Source of the DNA: Luteibacter aegosomatis
GTDB lineage: Bacteria > Pseudomonadota > Gammaproteobacteria > Xanthomonadales > Rhodanobacteraceae
Reading direction: 5' to 3'
NCBI RefSeq assembly: GCF_023078455.1
Contig: NZ_CP095740.1
Coordinates: 4,616,501 to 4,680,500, forward strand
DNA: 64,000 bases
The position numbers were made by a program, and so were the translations under genes. Under the pieces are notes generated by a model. It was not told the DNA's origin, ran no database searches, and was given only the letters and a program-made list of their open reading frames with translations. Shown one piece after another: positions 28,121 through 36,158 of the stretch (position 1 is the first letter of the stretch; the number at the start of each line of letters is the position of its first letter).

Positions 28121-31100
28121 TCAGGACACTACCGGATCGAGCGGTGCCGGGCGCGCACCCAGCTGATCCAGCGGCACCGCGCGCGAGAACAGCCAGCCCT
28201 GCATCGACGTGCAACCTTCCGACAACAACCAGCGCCGCTGCTTTTCGGTCTCCACGCCCTCGGCCACCACCTCGAGGTTGAGGCTGCGCGCGAGGAAGAC
28301 GATGGACCGGCAGATCGAGGCATCCACGTCGTCCTGCAGGAGCGTGCTGGTGAAATGCCGGTCGATCTTGATCTTGTCCAGCGGCAGTCGCGACAGGTAG
28401 GTGAGGTTGGAATAGCCCGTGCCGAAGTCGTCCAGCGCGATGCTGACGCCCATCGCGCGCAACTCGTGCAGCGTGCGGATCGCCCGCTCGGGCTCGAGCA
28501 TGAAGGCGCTTTCGGTCAGTTCCAGTTCCAGCAACGAGGCGCGCGCGCCGGTTTCCGTCAGTGCCTGGCGCACCTCGGCCACGAGGTCGGTATGCGCCAG
28601 CTGCATCGCCGAGACGTTCACCGCGACGCGGCAATGCGGCCCGAGCACCTCGGCCACGCGATGCTGGCGACGACAGGCCTCGCGCAGCACCCACTGGCCG
28701 ATCTGCACGATGGCGCCGGTTTCCTCCAGCAGCGGCACGAGGCGGTCGGGCGAACCGAGGTCGCCCGGCGCCGAGGGCCAGCGCAGCAGGGCTTCCACGC
28801 CGATGACGCGGCCGTCGTCGCCGGAGTGCTGCGTCTGCCAGGCCAGCGACAGTTCCTGGTCCAGGTGCGCGCCGGACAACCGCGTGAGCACCGTAAGCCG
28901 TGCCATCGCGGTGGCATGCATGTCCGGCGAGTAGCGTTTCCAGGTGTGGCGGCCCGAGCGCTTGGCGTCGTACATGGCCGTGTCGGCATTGCGGATCAAC
29001 GTATCGGCATCGGCGCCGTCGCGGGTGGCGAAGGCCACGCCGATGCTGCATCGCAGGCGCTGCACCGTGCCGCCGACCTCGAGCGGTTCCTCGATGGCAT
29101 TCTGGATGCGCGGAAGCACGTCGAGCGCCTTGGCCGGCGAACAGGTGAAAGGCACCATCGCCACGAATTCGTCGCCGCCGAAGCGGCCCACGTGGCCTTC
29201 GCCTTCCAGTGCGTCGCCCAGGCGCAGCGTGATGTCACGCAGCACCTGGTCGCCCAGTTCGTGGCCGAGCGCATCGTTGATGACCTTGAAATGGTCCAGG
29301 TCGATGAACAGCACCATCAGGCCCGAACCGTCCCGCGTGCTGTTGGCGATCATGCGTTGCAGGGTGCCGCGTAGCGAGCGGCGGTTGGGCAGCCCGGTGA
29401 GTTCGTCGTGGGTGGCCTGGTAATTGAGCCGCTCCTCGTAGCGACGCTGTTCGGTCACGTCGCGCACGATCACCAGCGTGCCCCGGCCCCCATCGCGCAC
29501 TTCGGACAATGCCAGCTCCGCCTCGAACGGCATGCCTTCCTCGGGTTCGAGCCAGGCGGTGACGCTGGCGCTCTCGCCGCCGCGGCGGATGGCGTCCAGC
29601 GCATCGGTATCCATGAACGCCGATGCCTCGCGGCCGACCAGCGTGCTGCCTTCGCGGCCCAGGCGCTGCTCGGCGAGGAGGTTGGCGTATTCGATACGGT
29701 CGTCGCGCACGATCACCAACGGCAGCGGCACGCGCGCCAGCAGTTGGCGGTAGGCGGCTTCGCTGGCGGCGAGGTCACGATCGCTGTCGCGCAGGCGAAG
29801 GCGTGTTTCGTGCAGGTCGGTGATTTCGGTGATCGTGCCGGCGAGGATCGACGCACCTTCCTCGTTGGTGATGCGCGCTCCGCGCATGGTCACCTGCACC
29901 TCGCTGCCGTCGGGACGGCACAGCCGATGCTCGATGTCGTACGGGCCATCGCCGTGGTCGAAGCGATGCAGCCACTCGACGATCAGCGGCTGGTCGTCGG
30001 GATGCACGAGCTTGTAATAGGTGCCCTGGCGCCCCTCGACGCGCTCCGGCGGCAGGCCGGTGATTTCGTGCACCTGGCCGGACCAGGCGATGGTACCGGT
30101 GCTGAGGTCCGCCTCCCATAGGCCGATGTGGCCGGTGCGCTGCACGTCGCCGAGGTGGCGCGAGGTACGGGTGAGGGCATCCACCAGTCGCACCTGGCGG
30201 CGATAGGCGCGGGCGAACAGCGCGGCGCCGACGTTGAGCACCAGCACCAGCACCAGCGTGGCGAGCATCGAGGGTTGCGCCTGGCGCATCCAGTCGTCGC
30301 GCACCCCGGCGCGATCCACGCCGATCACCACCACGAAGGGATAGCGCGCCGACGCCGCGCGCGCGAAGAGGTGTTCCGCGTCTTCGTCGGAAACGGCGCC
30401 CCCGGCGATGTTCGGCACACCGTGCCAAGGGGGAATGCCGTCGTCACGACAGCTGACGAAGAAGCGGCCTTCGGGGGAGAACACGGCCATGCCGGCTCGG
30501 CCCAGCATCATGTGGCGCATGCCCTCGCGCACGCGCGCCGCCTCGATGAGGGTGCCGACGGCCGACGGATACGCGACGCGCGTATCGGCGATCACGCGAA
30601 TGCTCGCGGCCATCGTGGGCGTGGCGGGGCTGATCGACACCCGCACGCCGGTGCCGAGCACCGTGCGTCGAGGCACGTCCATGCTCGGCCGCCAATCGAC
30701 GCTCGGGGTGCCGACTGCGGCGACCGGTTCGCCCTGCGCATCGAGCGCGACGAAGCCCGGCAGTTCGGGATGGCGCGCCAACACTTCCGCCAGGCGCAGG
30801 CGGAGCGAGTCCTCCCCGGGTCCGTCGATGGCGTTGCGCAAGGCCAGCAGCGGGCCGAGGCTCGAGTCGATCTGCTGGTCCACGATCCGGACCAGCGCGC
30901 TCGCCGCCGCGGAGGCCTGCCTGCGCTGGCCGGCCAGCATGCGATCGTAACCGTCGACCTGGAGCACGGCCACCAGCGCCACCACGCCGACCGACACCGC
31001 CAGGGAGACGGCCCACGTCGCCAGCCTTACCTGCCGGGCGCGCGCGTTCCTCGCTCCTGTTGGCTTGCCCCATCCCACCGTCCCAGTAACCCCGTCCGTC

Positions 31101-31246
31101 CGCTGACCCGCCCATGCCGACCGCCGACATGGGGTACTCGTTGCGTCATTAACGGCAGGCCCGCGACGGTCTTGAACGCATGCCACGGCCCGTATTGTCA
31201 AAACACCGCACCCGCATCTTCCTACCATGTGTGGGAAAAATCTCAC
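28121..31246 (-). CDS. Membrane PAS-GGDEF-EAL cyclic-di-GMP protein
   Basis: A protein of up to 1041 aa. Two helices (about residues 74-97 and 313-335) bracket a periplasmic sensor region of roughly 215 residues. Then come two PAS domains, a GGDEF domain (HVGRFGGDEFVAMVPF) and a C-terminal EAL domain with VIGVEALLRWP, ELTES, LDDFGTGYSNLTYL and VAEGVETE. Both active-site signatures are intact, so it could make or degrade c-di-GMP; the inhibitory RxxD site is missing. The start is unsettled: the first 70 residues are arginine-rich and atypical, and a start nearer the first helix (for example GTG at 31078) is possible. Confidence 0.87.
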   Translation of the reverse strand: MRFFPHMVGRCGCGVLTIRAVACVQDRRGPAVNDATSTPCRRSAWAGQRTDGVTGTVGWGKPTGARNARARQVRLATWAVSLAVSVGVVALVAVLQVDGYDRMLAGQRRQASAAASALVRIVDQQIDSSLGPLLALRNAIDGPGEDSLRLRLAEVLARHPELPGFVALDAQGEPVAAVGTPSVDWRPSMDVPRRTVLGTGVRVSISPATPTMAASIRVIADTRVAYPSAVGTLIEAARVREGMRHMMLGRAGMAVFSPEGRFFVSCRDDGIPPWHGVPNIAGGAVSDEDAEHLFARAASARYPFVVVIGVDRAGVRDDWMRQAQPSMLATLVLVLVLNVGAALFARAYRRQVRLVDALTRTSRHLGDVQRTGHIGLWEADLSTGTIAWSGQVHEITGLPPERVEGRQGTYYKLVHPDDQPLIVEWLHRFDHGDGPYDIEHRLCRPDGSEVQVTMRGARITNEEGASILAGTITEITDLHETRLRLRDSDRDLAASEAAYRQLLARVPLPLVIVRDDRIEYANLLAEQRLGREGSTLVGREASAFMDTDALDAIRRGGESASVTAWLEPEEGMPFEAELALSEVRDGGRGTLVIVRDVTEQRRYEERLNYQATHDELTGLPNRRSLRGTLQRMIANSTRDGSGLMVLFIDLDHFKVINDALGHELGDQVLRDITLRLGDALEGEGHVGRFGGDEFVAMVPFTCSPAKALDVLPRIQNAIEEPLEVGGTVQRLRCSIGVAFATRDGADADTLIRNADTAMYDAKRSGRHTWKRYSPDMHATAMARLTVLTRLSGAHLDQELSLAWQTQHSGDDGRVIGVEALLRWPSAPGDLGSPDRLVPLLEETGAIVQIGQWVLREACRRQHRVAEVLGPHCRVAVNVSAMQLAHTDLVAEVRQALTETGARASLLELELTESAFMLEPERAIRTLHELRAMGVSIALDDFGTGYSNLTYLSRLPLDKIKIDRHFTSTLLQDDVDASICRSIVFLARSLNLEVVAEGVETEKQRRWLLSEGCTSMQGWLFSRAVPLDQLGARPAPLDPVVS

Positions 31247-31331
31247 CCCACCCCTTTATTCACGCAGGGTGAACACCATTTACCGAACGATTCAGTTCAC
31301 AAACCTACAGACCTCAAGGATTTTCGTCCCC

Positions 31332-31862
31332 ATGCGCTCGTCCCGCCTCGCCCTCGGCGCTCTCGCCGCCCTGTCCCTCGCCGCCGCAGCCGCTCCGGCC
31401 GCCGCCGCCCACCTGGAGATTCAGGGCGGCCGAAGCTACATGGACGATCATGGAACGCCTGCCTTCTTCATCGAGTCGATCTTCGAACCCGAGCAGATGG
31501 GCCAGAGCCGCTTCACCTGGTCGCCGGACATCTCGATCGGCTACATCAAGGGCCGCGACATCGGCCGCTACCGCGATTCCCGCCCCGGCGTGACCAATAA
31601 CGTGTGGATCGGCGCCGCCGGTGCGCGCTTCCACTACGGCAGCTCGGGCGACTGGTACCAGCCGCTGTTCTTCAGCTTCCAGGTGGCCGGCACGGCGGGC
31701 GGTCGCACGCAGGCCCTGTCCAGCGGTTACGAGTTCGTCAGCACGCTGGGTTACCAGTGGAAGAACGTCAGCTTCCAGGTGCGCCACATCTCCAACGGCA
31801 GCTTCAAGGAACCGAACCGCGGCGAGACGATGGCGCTGGTGGGTATCGGGTTCGATATCTGA
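31332..31862 (+). CDS. pagL: Lipid A 3-O-deacylase, PagL-like
   Basis: A 176-aa outer-membrane enzyme with an alanine-rich signal peptide (about residues 1-24) and a small beta-barrel ending ALVGIGFDI. The catalytic His-Ser segment FQVRHISNGSFKEPNRGE matches the PagL active site (HxSN, with a Glu nearby). PagL removes a 3-O-linked acyl chain from lipid A, softening immune detection or resisting antimicrobial peptides. The ATG at 31332 gives a proper signal sequence. GTGAAC and GTTCAC arms at 31269-31274 and 31295-31300 lie in the upstream region. A clear terminator follows. Confidence 0.85.
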   Translation: MRSSRLALGALAALSLAAAAAPAAAAHLEIQGGRSYMDDHGTPAFFIESIFEPEQMGQSRFTWSPDISIGYIKGRDIGRYRDSRPGVTNNVWIGAAGARFHYGSSGDWYQPLFFSFQVAGTAGGRTQALSSGYEFVSTLGYQWKNVSFQVRHISNGSFKEPNRGETMALVGIGFDI

Positions 31863-31889
31863 TTCTTGCGGAAACGTTCGTAAGAAATG

Positions 31890-31924
31890 GAGCCCGGTTG
31901 GCGACGACCGGGCTCTTTTGTTTT
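31890..31924 (+). terminator. Intrinsic terminator of the pagL gene
   Basis: GAGCCCGGT (31890-31898) and ACCGGGCTC (31907-31915) form a 9-bp stem with an 8-nt loop, followed by TTTTGTTTT. Confidence 0.88.
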
Positions 31925-32154
31925 CTCGGCTTTGCCATCGTCTTGAAGCGAGGGCGTCGAGGCACGGAGCTCGGACGCGTCATCTCCGTCGCTAAATCCT
32001 CGTCCGGCTTTGCCTCCCTCCGGAGACGCTCCGGAGACGACACGCCCCGGCTCCCTACGGCGCTTCGGATACATGGGAGGAGAGCAAAGCGCGGATTGTT
32101 CCAATCACACATCTACGCGCACGTAGAACCTACGATTCCTACAACCACCTACCA

Positions 32155-32193
32155 CCTCACATCGCTCCTGCGCACGCAGGAGCCCAGCGCCTT
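32155..32193. repeat. Short palindromic repeat, family B, copy 3
   Basis: CCTCACATCGCTCCTGCGCA followed by CGCAGGAGCCCAGCGCCTT. The CTCCTGCG and CGCAGGAG arms form a stem. Orientation as in copy 2. Confidence 0.65.
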
Positions 32194-32552
32194 GAATTCG
32201 GTTTTCGCTAACCACCCATACGGCTCTTCGCTCTAGCGAAAAGAAAAGCCCGACAACGTCAACGTCATCAGGCTCTCTATCGATGAATCATACTCATTGC
32301 CCATGCACGCAAGGACGAACCTATCGATTCCGCGCCATAGCCCCAGGCTTTATCTTTTCGTCAAACGCATCCGACATAAAAACGACATCGATACAGGCAA
32401 CTACATCGACAACCTGTCGCTGAAGAATCGAACTTTCGGCTTTGTAGTATCGAATCTAACGCCATCTCAGCCTTTAACGGCTGGCCTCCCATCTTTTCGA
32501 TCGGACTGCGGGACATGACATGACGGAACCCAACAGAATTACTGTCTACGCA

Positions 32553-32594
32553 GATCTTTCGTAACTCAAGGGCAACGTTGAGTTACGAAAGATC
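32553..32594. repeat. Perfect 17-bp inverted repeat with 8-nt loop
   Basis: GATCTTTCGTAACTCAA (32553-32569) is perfectly complementary to TTGAGTTACGAAAGATC (32578-32594). No T run follows on either strand. It lies 60 bp past the stop codon of the small membrane protein gene and may be its terminator or a recombination or binding site. Confidence 0.6.
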
Positions 32595-32653
32595 CGACAA
32601 ATTCATCAATCGTCCAAATATCTTCATTAGCGCTAGACGATCGAAGGCCTTCA

Positions 32654-32941
32654 CTATGGTTGAAGGAATGCTTTTAAACACAGCATCAAAAGGCTAGCAC
32701 CACCAACGCATCCAAGGAATCCGCAAATTCCGAAAAAAACCCTACGACGCCATATCAGCCCCCTGTCAGTCAGGACTGCAGGAATCGTCAGTGCATTTAT
32801 CGGGTTCCATAACGTCCGTCGCGAAAATCTTTCTCCCGGGGATTTGAAATGCCTGACCATTCCAATTAACGAGACAAGTGTAAAAGCCCAGAATGCAAAA
32901 CCAGCCAATATAAGCGCACAGAACAAAATGACAAATCCCAA
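32654..32941 (-). CDS. Small two-helix membrane protein, unknown function
   Basis: A 95-aa protein with two hydrophobic segments (FVILFCALILAGFAFWAFTL near residues 3-22 and FGICGFLGCVGGASLLMLCL near 70-89), separated by a basic loop with FSRRTLWNPINALT. The start is a TTG at 32941, with GAGGAG at an 8-nt spacing upstream. I do not recognise the family. It is the only plausible gene in a 1.4-kb AT-rich island and its codon use differs from its GC-rich neighbours, consistent with transfer. Coding status rests on the ribosome site, the membrane topology and the hydrophobic pattern. Confidence 0.55.
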   Translation of the reverse strand: MGFVILFCALILAGFAFWAFTLVSLIGMVRHFKSPGERFSRRTLWNPINALTIPAVLTDRGLIWRRRVFFGICGFLGCVGGASLLMLCLKAFLQP

Positions 32942-33190
32942 GAATGCTTCTCCTCAGTCTTCACCACATCCCAGGATAGGGCATGTTCGGATCGATATCG
33001 AAGAAACCTCGGCCCTCGGAACTTCGGTGCAAGGGGAGACATCGACGTGACCTTTCGGCTCTTCGAAGCATCGTGAATCCCATCTTTCCGGAGTAGAAGA
33101 CGAACTCTTCGTCGGTCGTGCGGTGCCGCCTGTGCCCGCATGTGGGTGATGCCTCTCGTGCACTTCACAAAATCGTCCGACGGAAACAAA
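32942..33190. other. Intergenic stretch without visible genes
   Basis: About 250 bp between the small membrane protein and the emrB terminator. I see no coding frame with family resemblance and no strong hairpin. It must contain the promoter of the small membrane protein gene. Confidence 0.4.
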
Positions 33191-33224
33191 AAGCCCGGCG
33201 ACACGATGTCGCCGGGCTTCGTTT
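33191..33224. terminator. Bidirectional terminator downstream of emrB
   Basis: AAGCCCGGCGAC (33191-33202) and GTCGCCGGGCTT (33208-33219) form a 12-bp stem with loop ACGAT. It is flanked by A residues on the left and CGTTTT on the right. The A run on the left serves the minus-strand efflux operon. Confidence 0.85.
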
Positions 33225-33269
33225 TGGAACGGCAGGAACCGATGCGATGCTGTCGCTTGCCCTGGCCTG

Positions 33270-33307
33270 AGGCGCTGGGTTCCTGCGTGCGCAGGAACGA
33301 CGTGAGG
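33270..33307. repeat. Short palindromic repeat, family B, copy 4
   Basis: AGGCGCTGGGTTCCTGCGTG followed by CGCAGGAACGACGTGAGG. The TTCCTGCG and CGCAGGAA arms form a stem. It lies between the emrB stop codon and the terminator, oriented as copy 1. Confidence 0.7.
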
Positions 33308-33320
33308 GGTAGGGAAGGGC

Positions 33321-34847
33321 TTAGTGTCCCGAGGCTGCCGGGCCAGCTTTCGCCGCGAACGGCGGCTTCGCCAGCCATACCACGAAGATCAGCGCCATGA
33401 AGATGAAGCCGAGCAGTTCGAATACTTCATTGAACGAGATCTGGTAGCCCTGCTGCGTGATCGCCTGGTTGATGGCGGCGGCCGCGTACGTCGGATCGCC
33501 GTGGCCCATCTGCGCCAGCGCCTGCTGCGCGTCCGGGTTGAACGGCGTGATGTTCTCCGCCAACCGCTCGTGGTGCACGATCGCGCGGTGATCCCACAGG
33601 AACGTGGTGAGCGAGGCCGCGAAGCTGCCGCCCAGCGTACGCAGGAACGTCGCCAGGCCCGAGCCCGCGGCGATCTCGCGCGGTTGCAGGTCGGACAGCA
33701 GGATCGACAGCACCGGCATGAAGAACAACGCCACGCCGAGGCCCTGGACCAGCTGCACGCCGGCCACGTGGTAGAAGTCCACGTCGAGGTAGAAGTCCGA
33801 ACGCATGAAGCAGGTGGCGCCCATCACGATGAACGCGCCCGATGCGAGGATACGCAGGTCTACCTTGTGCGCGTAGCGGCCCACGAACGGCGTGAGGATC
33901 ACCGGCAGGATGCCCAGCGGCGCCGCGGCGAAGCCGGCCCATGTCGACGTGTAGCCCACGTTGCGTTGCAACCACTGCGGCACGAGCAGGCCGATGGCGA
34001 AGAACGCCGCGTAGGCCAGCACGAGGCACAACGTGCCCATCGCGAAGTTGCGGTGGCGGAAGAGCTTGAGGTTGACGATCGGATCCTTGTCGGTGAGTTC
34101 CCAGATCAGGAACACCGCCAGGCCGATCGCGGCGATGATCGCGGTGGCGACGATGAAGGTGGAATTGAACCAGTCCTCGTCGTTGCCCTTGTCGAGCACC
34201 ACCTGCAACGCGCCCACGCCGATGATGAGCGTGATGAGGCCGACGTAATCCACCTTCGGCTTCTCGGTGGTTTCCGGGCGCCCCTTCATCTGGTTGGCCA
34301 CCACCATGCTCGCGAAGATGCCGATGGGGACGTTGATGAAGAAGATCCACGGCCAGGTGTAGTTGTCGGTGATCCAACCGCCGAGGATCGGGCCCGCGAT
34401 GGGCGCCACGACGGTCACCATCGCCAGCAGCGCGAGCGCCATGCCGCGTTTGGCCGGTGGATAGATCGAGATCAGCAGCGACTGCGTGATCGGGTACATC
34501 GGGCCCGCCACCGCGCCCTGGATGGCGCGGAACAGGATGAGCATGCTCATGCTCTGCGCGATGCCGCACAGGAACGAGGCCAGCGAGAACAGCAGCGTGG
34601 CCCACACGAACAGCTTGGTTTCGCCGAAGCGGCGGGTGAGGAAGCCGGTGAGCGGCAGCGCGATGGCGTTGCTCACCGCGAACGAGGTGATCACCCACGT
34701 GCTCTGGTTGGAGCTGACGCCCAGGTTGCCCGCGATGGTGGGCAGGGAGACGTTCGCGATCGTGGTGTCCAGCACCTGCATGAAGGTCGCGAGCGACAGT
34801 CCCACCGTGGACAACGCCAGATTGGGCGGTCGAAATTCGGTGCTCAT
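33321..34847 (-). CDS. emrB: DHA2-family multidrug MFS exporter, EmrB-like
   Basis: A 508-aa inner-membrane drug:H+ antiporter with 14 predicted helices. The N-terminal SLATFMQVLDTTIANVSLPT and STWVITSFAVSNAIALPLTG, and the ALLAMVTVVAPIAGPILGGW stretch, are typical of EmrB. It is the last gene of marR-OMF-emrA-emrB and should form a tripartite pump with the EmrA adaptor and the outer-membrane lipoprotein channel encoded upstream. A strong hairpin separates it from emrA, which may tune its expression. Confidence 0.93.
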   Translation of the reverse strand: MSTEFRPPNLALSTVGLSLATFMQVLDTTIANVSLPTIAGNLGVSSNQSTWVITSFAVSNAIALPLTGFLTRRFGETKLFVWATLLFSLASFLCGIAQSMSMLILFRAIQGAVAGPMYPITQSLLISIYPPAKRGMALALLAMVTVVAPIAGPILGGWITDNYTWPWIFFINVPIGIFASMVVANQMKGRPETTEKPKVDYVGLITLIIGVGALQVVLDKGNDEDWFNSTFIVATAIIAAIGLAVFLIWELTDKDPIVNLKLFRHRNFAMGTLCLVLAYAAFFAIGLLVPQWLQRNVGYTSTWAGFAAAPLGILPVILTPFVGRYAHKVDLRILASGAFIVMGATCFMRSDFYLDVDFYHVAGVQLVQGLGVALFFMPVLSILLSDLQPREIAAGSGLATFLRTLGGSFAASLTTFLWDHRAIVHHERLAENITPFNPDAQQALAQMGHGDPTYAAAAINQAITQQGYQISFNEVFELLGFIFMALIFVVWLAKPPFAAKAGPAASGH

Positions 34848-34887
34848 GGATAAGCCTGGTCGTTGGAGGACGTGTCGAAGAGGCGTC

Positions 34888-34911
34888 GGGGTGCGGCATG
34901 CGCCGCACCCC
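34888..34911. other. Strong hairpin in the emrA-emrB gap
   Basis: GGGGTGCGGC (34888-34897) pairs perfectly with GCCGCACCCC (34902-34911) around ATGC. It lies in the 74-bp gap inside an otherwise continuous operon. There is no T run, so it may be an mRNA stabiliser or a processing or attenuation site rather than a terminator. Confidence 0.5.
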
Positions 34912-34921
34912 GGTCACGCGC

Positions 34922-36133
34922 TTACTTCGGCGCCTTTTCCTGCTCGCCTTCGCCGGCCGACGCGTTCTCGTGGATCACCTTGGCGATCTCGGCGTCGGCG
35001 CCCGCGAGGCGCTGCGCGTACACGTCGGTAGAGAACTCGGGCTGGGTCGGCGCCTGGGTGGCCAGCAGCGGGCCGTTCTGGTCGTGCAGCGACACCGTCA
35101 CCTTGGTGGAGAGGCCCAGGCGCAGCGGCTTCTCGTCGAGCTGCTTCGGATCGGTGAACACCACGCGGACCGGCACGCGCTGCACGATCTTGATCCAGTT
35201 GCCGGTGGCGTTCTGCGCCGGCAGGATCGAGAACGCGCTGCCGCTGCCGATGCCCAGGCTGCGGATCTTCGCCTTGTACACCACGCTGCTGCCGTACACG
35301 TCGGCGGTGACGTCCACCGGCTGGCCGATGCGCATGTGCTCCATCTGCGTTTCCTTGAAGTTGGCGTCGATCCAGACTTCATGCAGCGGCACCACGGCCA
35401 TCAGGGCGGCGCCCGGCTGCACGCGCTGGCCGAGCTGCACGCTGCGCTTGGCGACGTAGCCGTCCACCGGCGCCACGATCACGGTGCGCGCCTCTTCCAG
35501 CATGGCGTTGCGCAGCTTGGCGGCGGCGGCGCGCACGTCGGGATGCGAGGCCACCACGGTATCGTCGACGAGTACCTTGCTGGTGCTGTAGCTCTGCTTG
35601 GCCGAGGCCAGGCTGCTTTCGGCGGAGGTCAGCGTGTCGAGCGCGTGGGAGAGTTCTTCGGCCGAGATGGCGCCGGACTTGGCGAGGTCGCGACGGCGAT
35701 TGTAGTCGGCGCGGGCGCGATCGACGGCGGTCTGGCGAACGGCGACATCGGCCTGGGCCGAACTCACGTTGTTGTAGAGGCCACGCACGCGACGCACGGT
35801 GTTGGCCAGTTCGGCGCGGGCGCTCTCGACCTGGATCTTCGCGTCGCTGTCGTCGAGCTTCACCATCACGTCGCCCTTGTGCACGAGGTCACCGTCGTCG
35901 GCGGTGATCGAGAGCACGGTGGCGGCGATCTGCGGCGTGATCTGCACGACGTTGCCGTTGACGTAGGCATCGTCGGTGTCCTCGTACCAGCGGCCGTCGA
36001 CGTAGTACCAGACGGTCCAGGCGATCGCGGCGATGACGATCAGCACGACGAGGAGCTTGAGGAAGAACCCGCGACGGCTCTTCGGGGGCGGCGCGACGAC
36101 GGCGCCGGCGGGGGCGGTGGTTTCTTGTGACAT
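34922..36133 (-). CDS. emrA: HlyD-family efflux adaptor, EmrA-like
   Basis: A 403-aa periplasmic adaptor anchored by one N-terminal helix (FFLKLLVVLIVIAAIAWTVW, about residues 27-46). The biotinyl-lipoyl half-motif VVQITPQIAATVLSITADDG follows, then a long coiled coil, then the second half-motif TVIVAPVDGYVAKRSVQLGQ and a beta-barrel domain. This is the normal EmrA layout and length. It bridges the EmrB pump and the outer-membrane channel. The gene starts 25 nt after the stop of the OMF gene. Confidence 0.93.
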   Translation of the reverse strand: MSQETTAPAGAVVAPPPKSRRGFFLKLLVVLIVIAAIAWTVWYYVDGRWYEDTDDAYVNGNVVQITPQIAATVLSITADDGDLVHKGDVMVKLDDSDAKIQVESARAELANTVRRVRGLYNNVSSAQADVAVRQTAVDRARADYNRRRDLAKSGAISAEELSHALDTLTSAESSLASAKQSYSTSKVLVDDTVVASHPDVRAAAAKLRNAMLEEARTVIVAPVDGYVAKRSVQLGQRVQPGAALMAVVPLHEVWIDANFKETQMEHMRIGQPVDVTADVYGSSVVYKAKIRSLGIGSGSAFSILPAQNATGNWIKIVQRVPVRVVFTDPKQLDEKPLRLGLSTKVTVSLHDQNGPLLATQAPTQPEFSTDVYAQRLAGADAEIAKVIHENASAGEGEQEKAPK

Positions 36134-36158
36134 CGTTAGCTGCCTTGGGTAACTGTGA

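Larger units (their letters stand above)
31925..32653. other. Gene-poor, AT-richer intergenic island
   Basis: About 730 bp with no convincing coding frame; the open frames here are short, rich in Arg/Ser/Pro and unlike any family. It holds a family B repeat (32155-32193), a tandem CTCCGGAGACG duplication near 32018-32040 and a perfect 17-bp inverted repeat at 32553-32594. The base composition is clearly lower in GC than in neighbouring genes, which hints at acquired or decayed DNA. Confidence 0.5.

Noticed and set aside
31804..32112. A 102-codon minus-strand frame after pagL
   Set aside because: It overlaps the end of pagL and its terminator, is Arg/Ser/Pro-rich and lacks a ribosome site.
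32297..32518. A 73-codon plus-strand frame in the AT-rich island
   Set aside because: No ribosome site, no domain, and composition that does not look like protein; left as noncoding.
32866..33378. A 170-codon minus-strand frame before the small membrane protein
   Set aside because: It runs through a terminator and a family B repeat and has no recognisable domain; it is probably noncoding.
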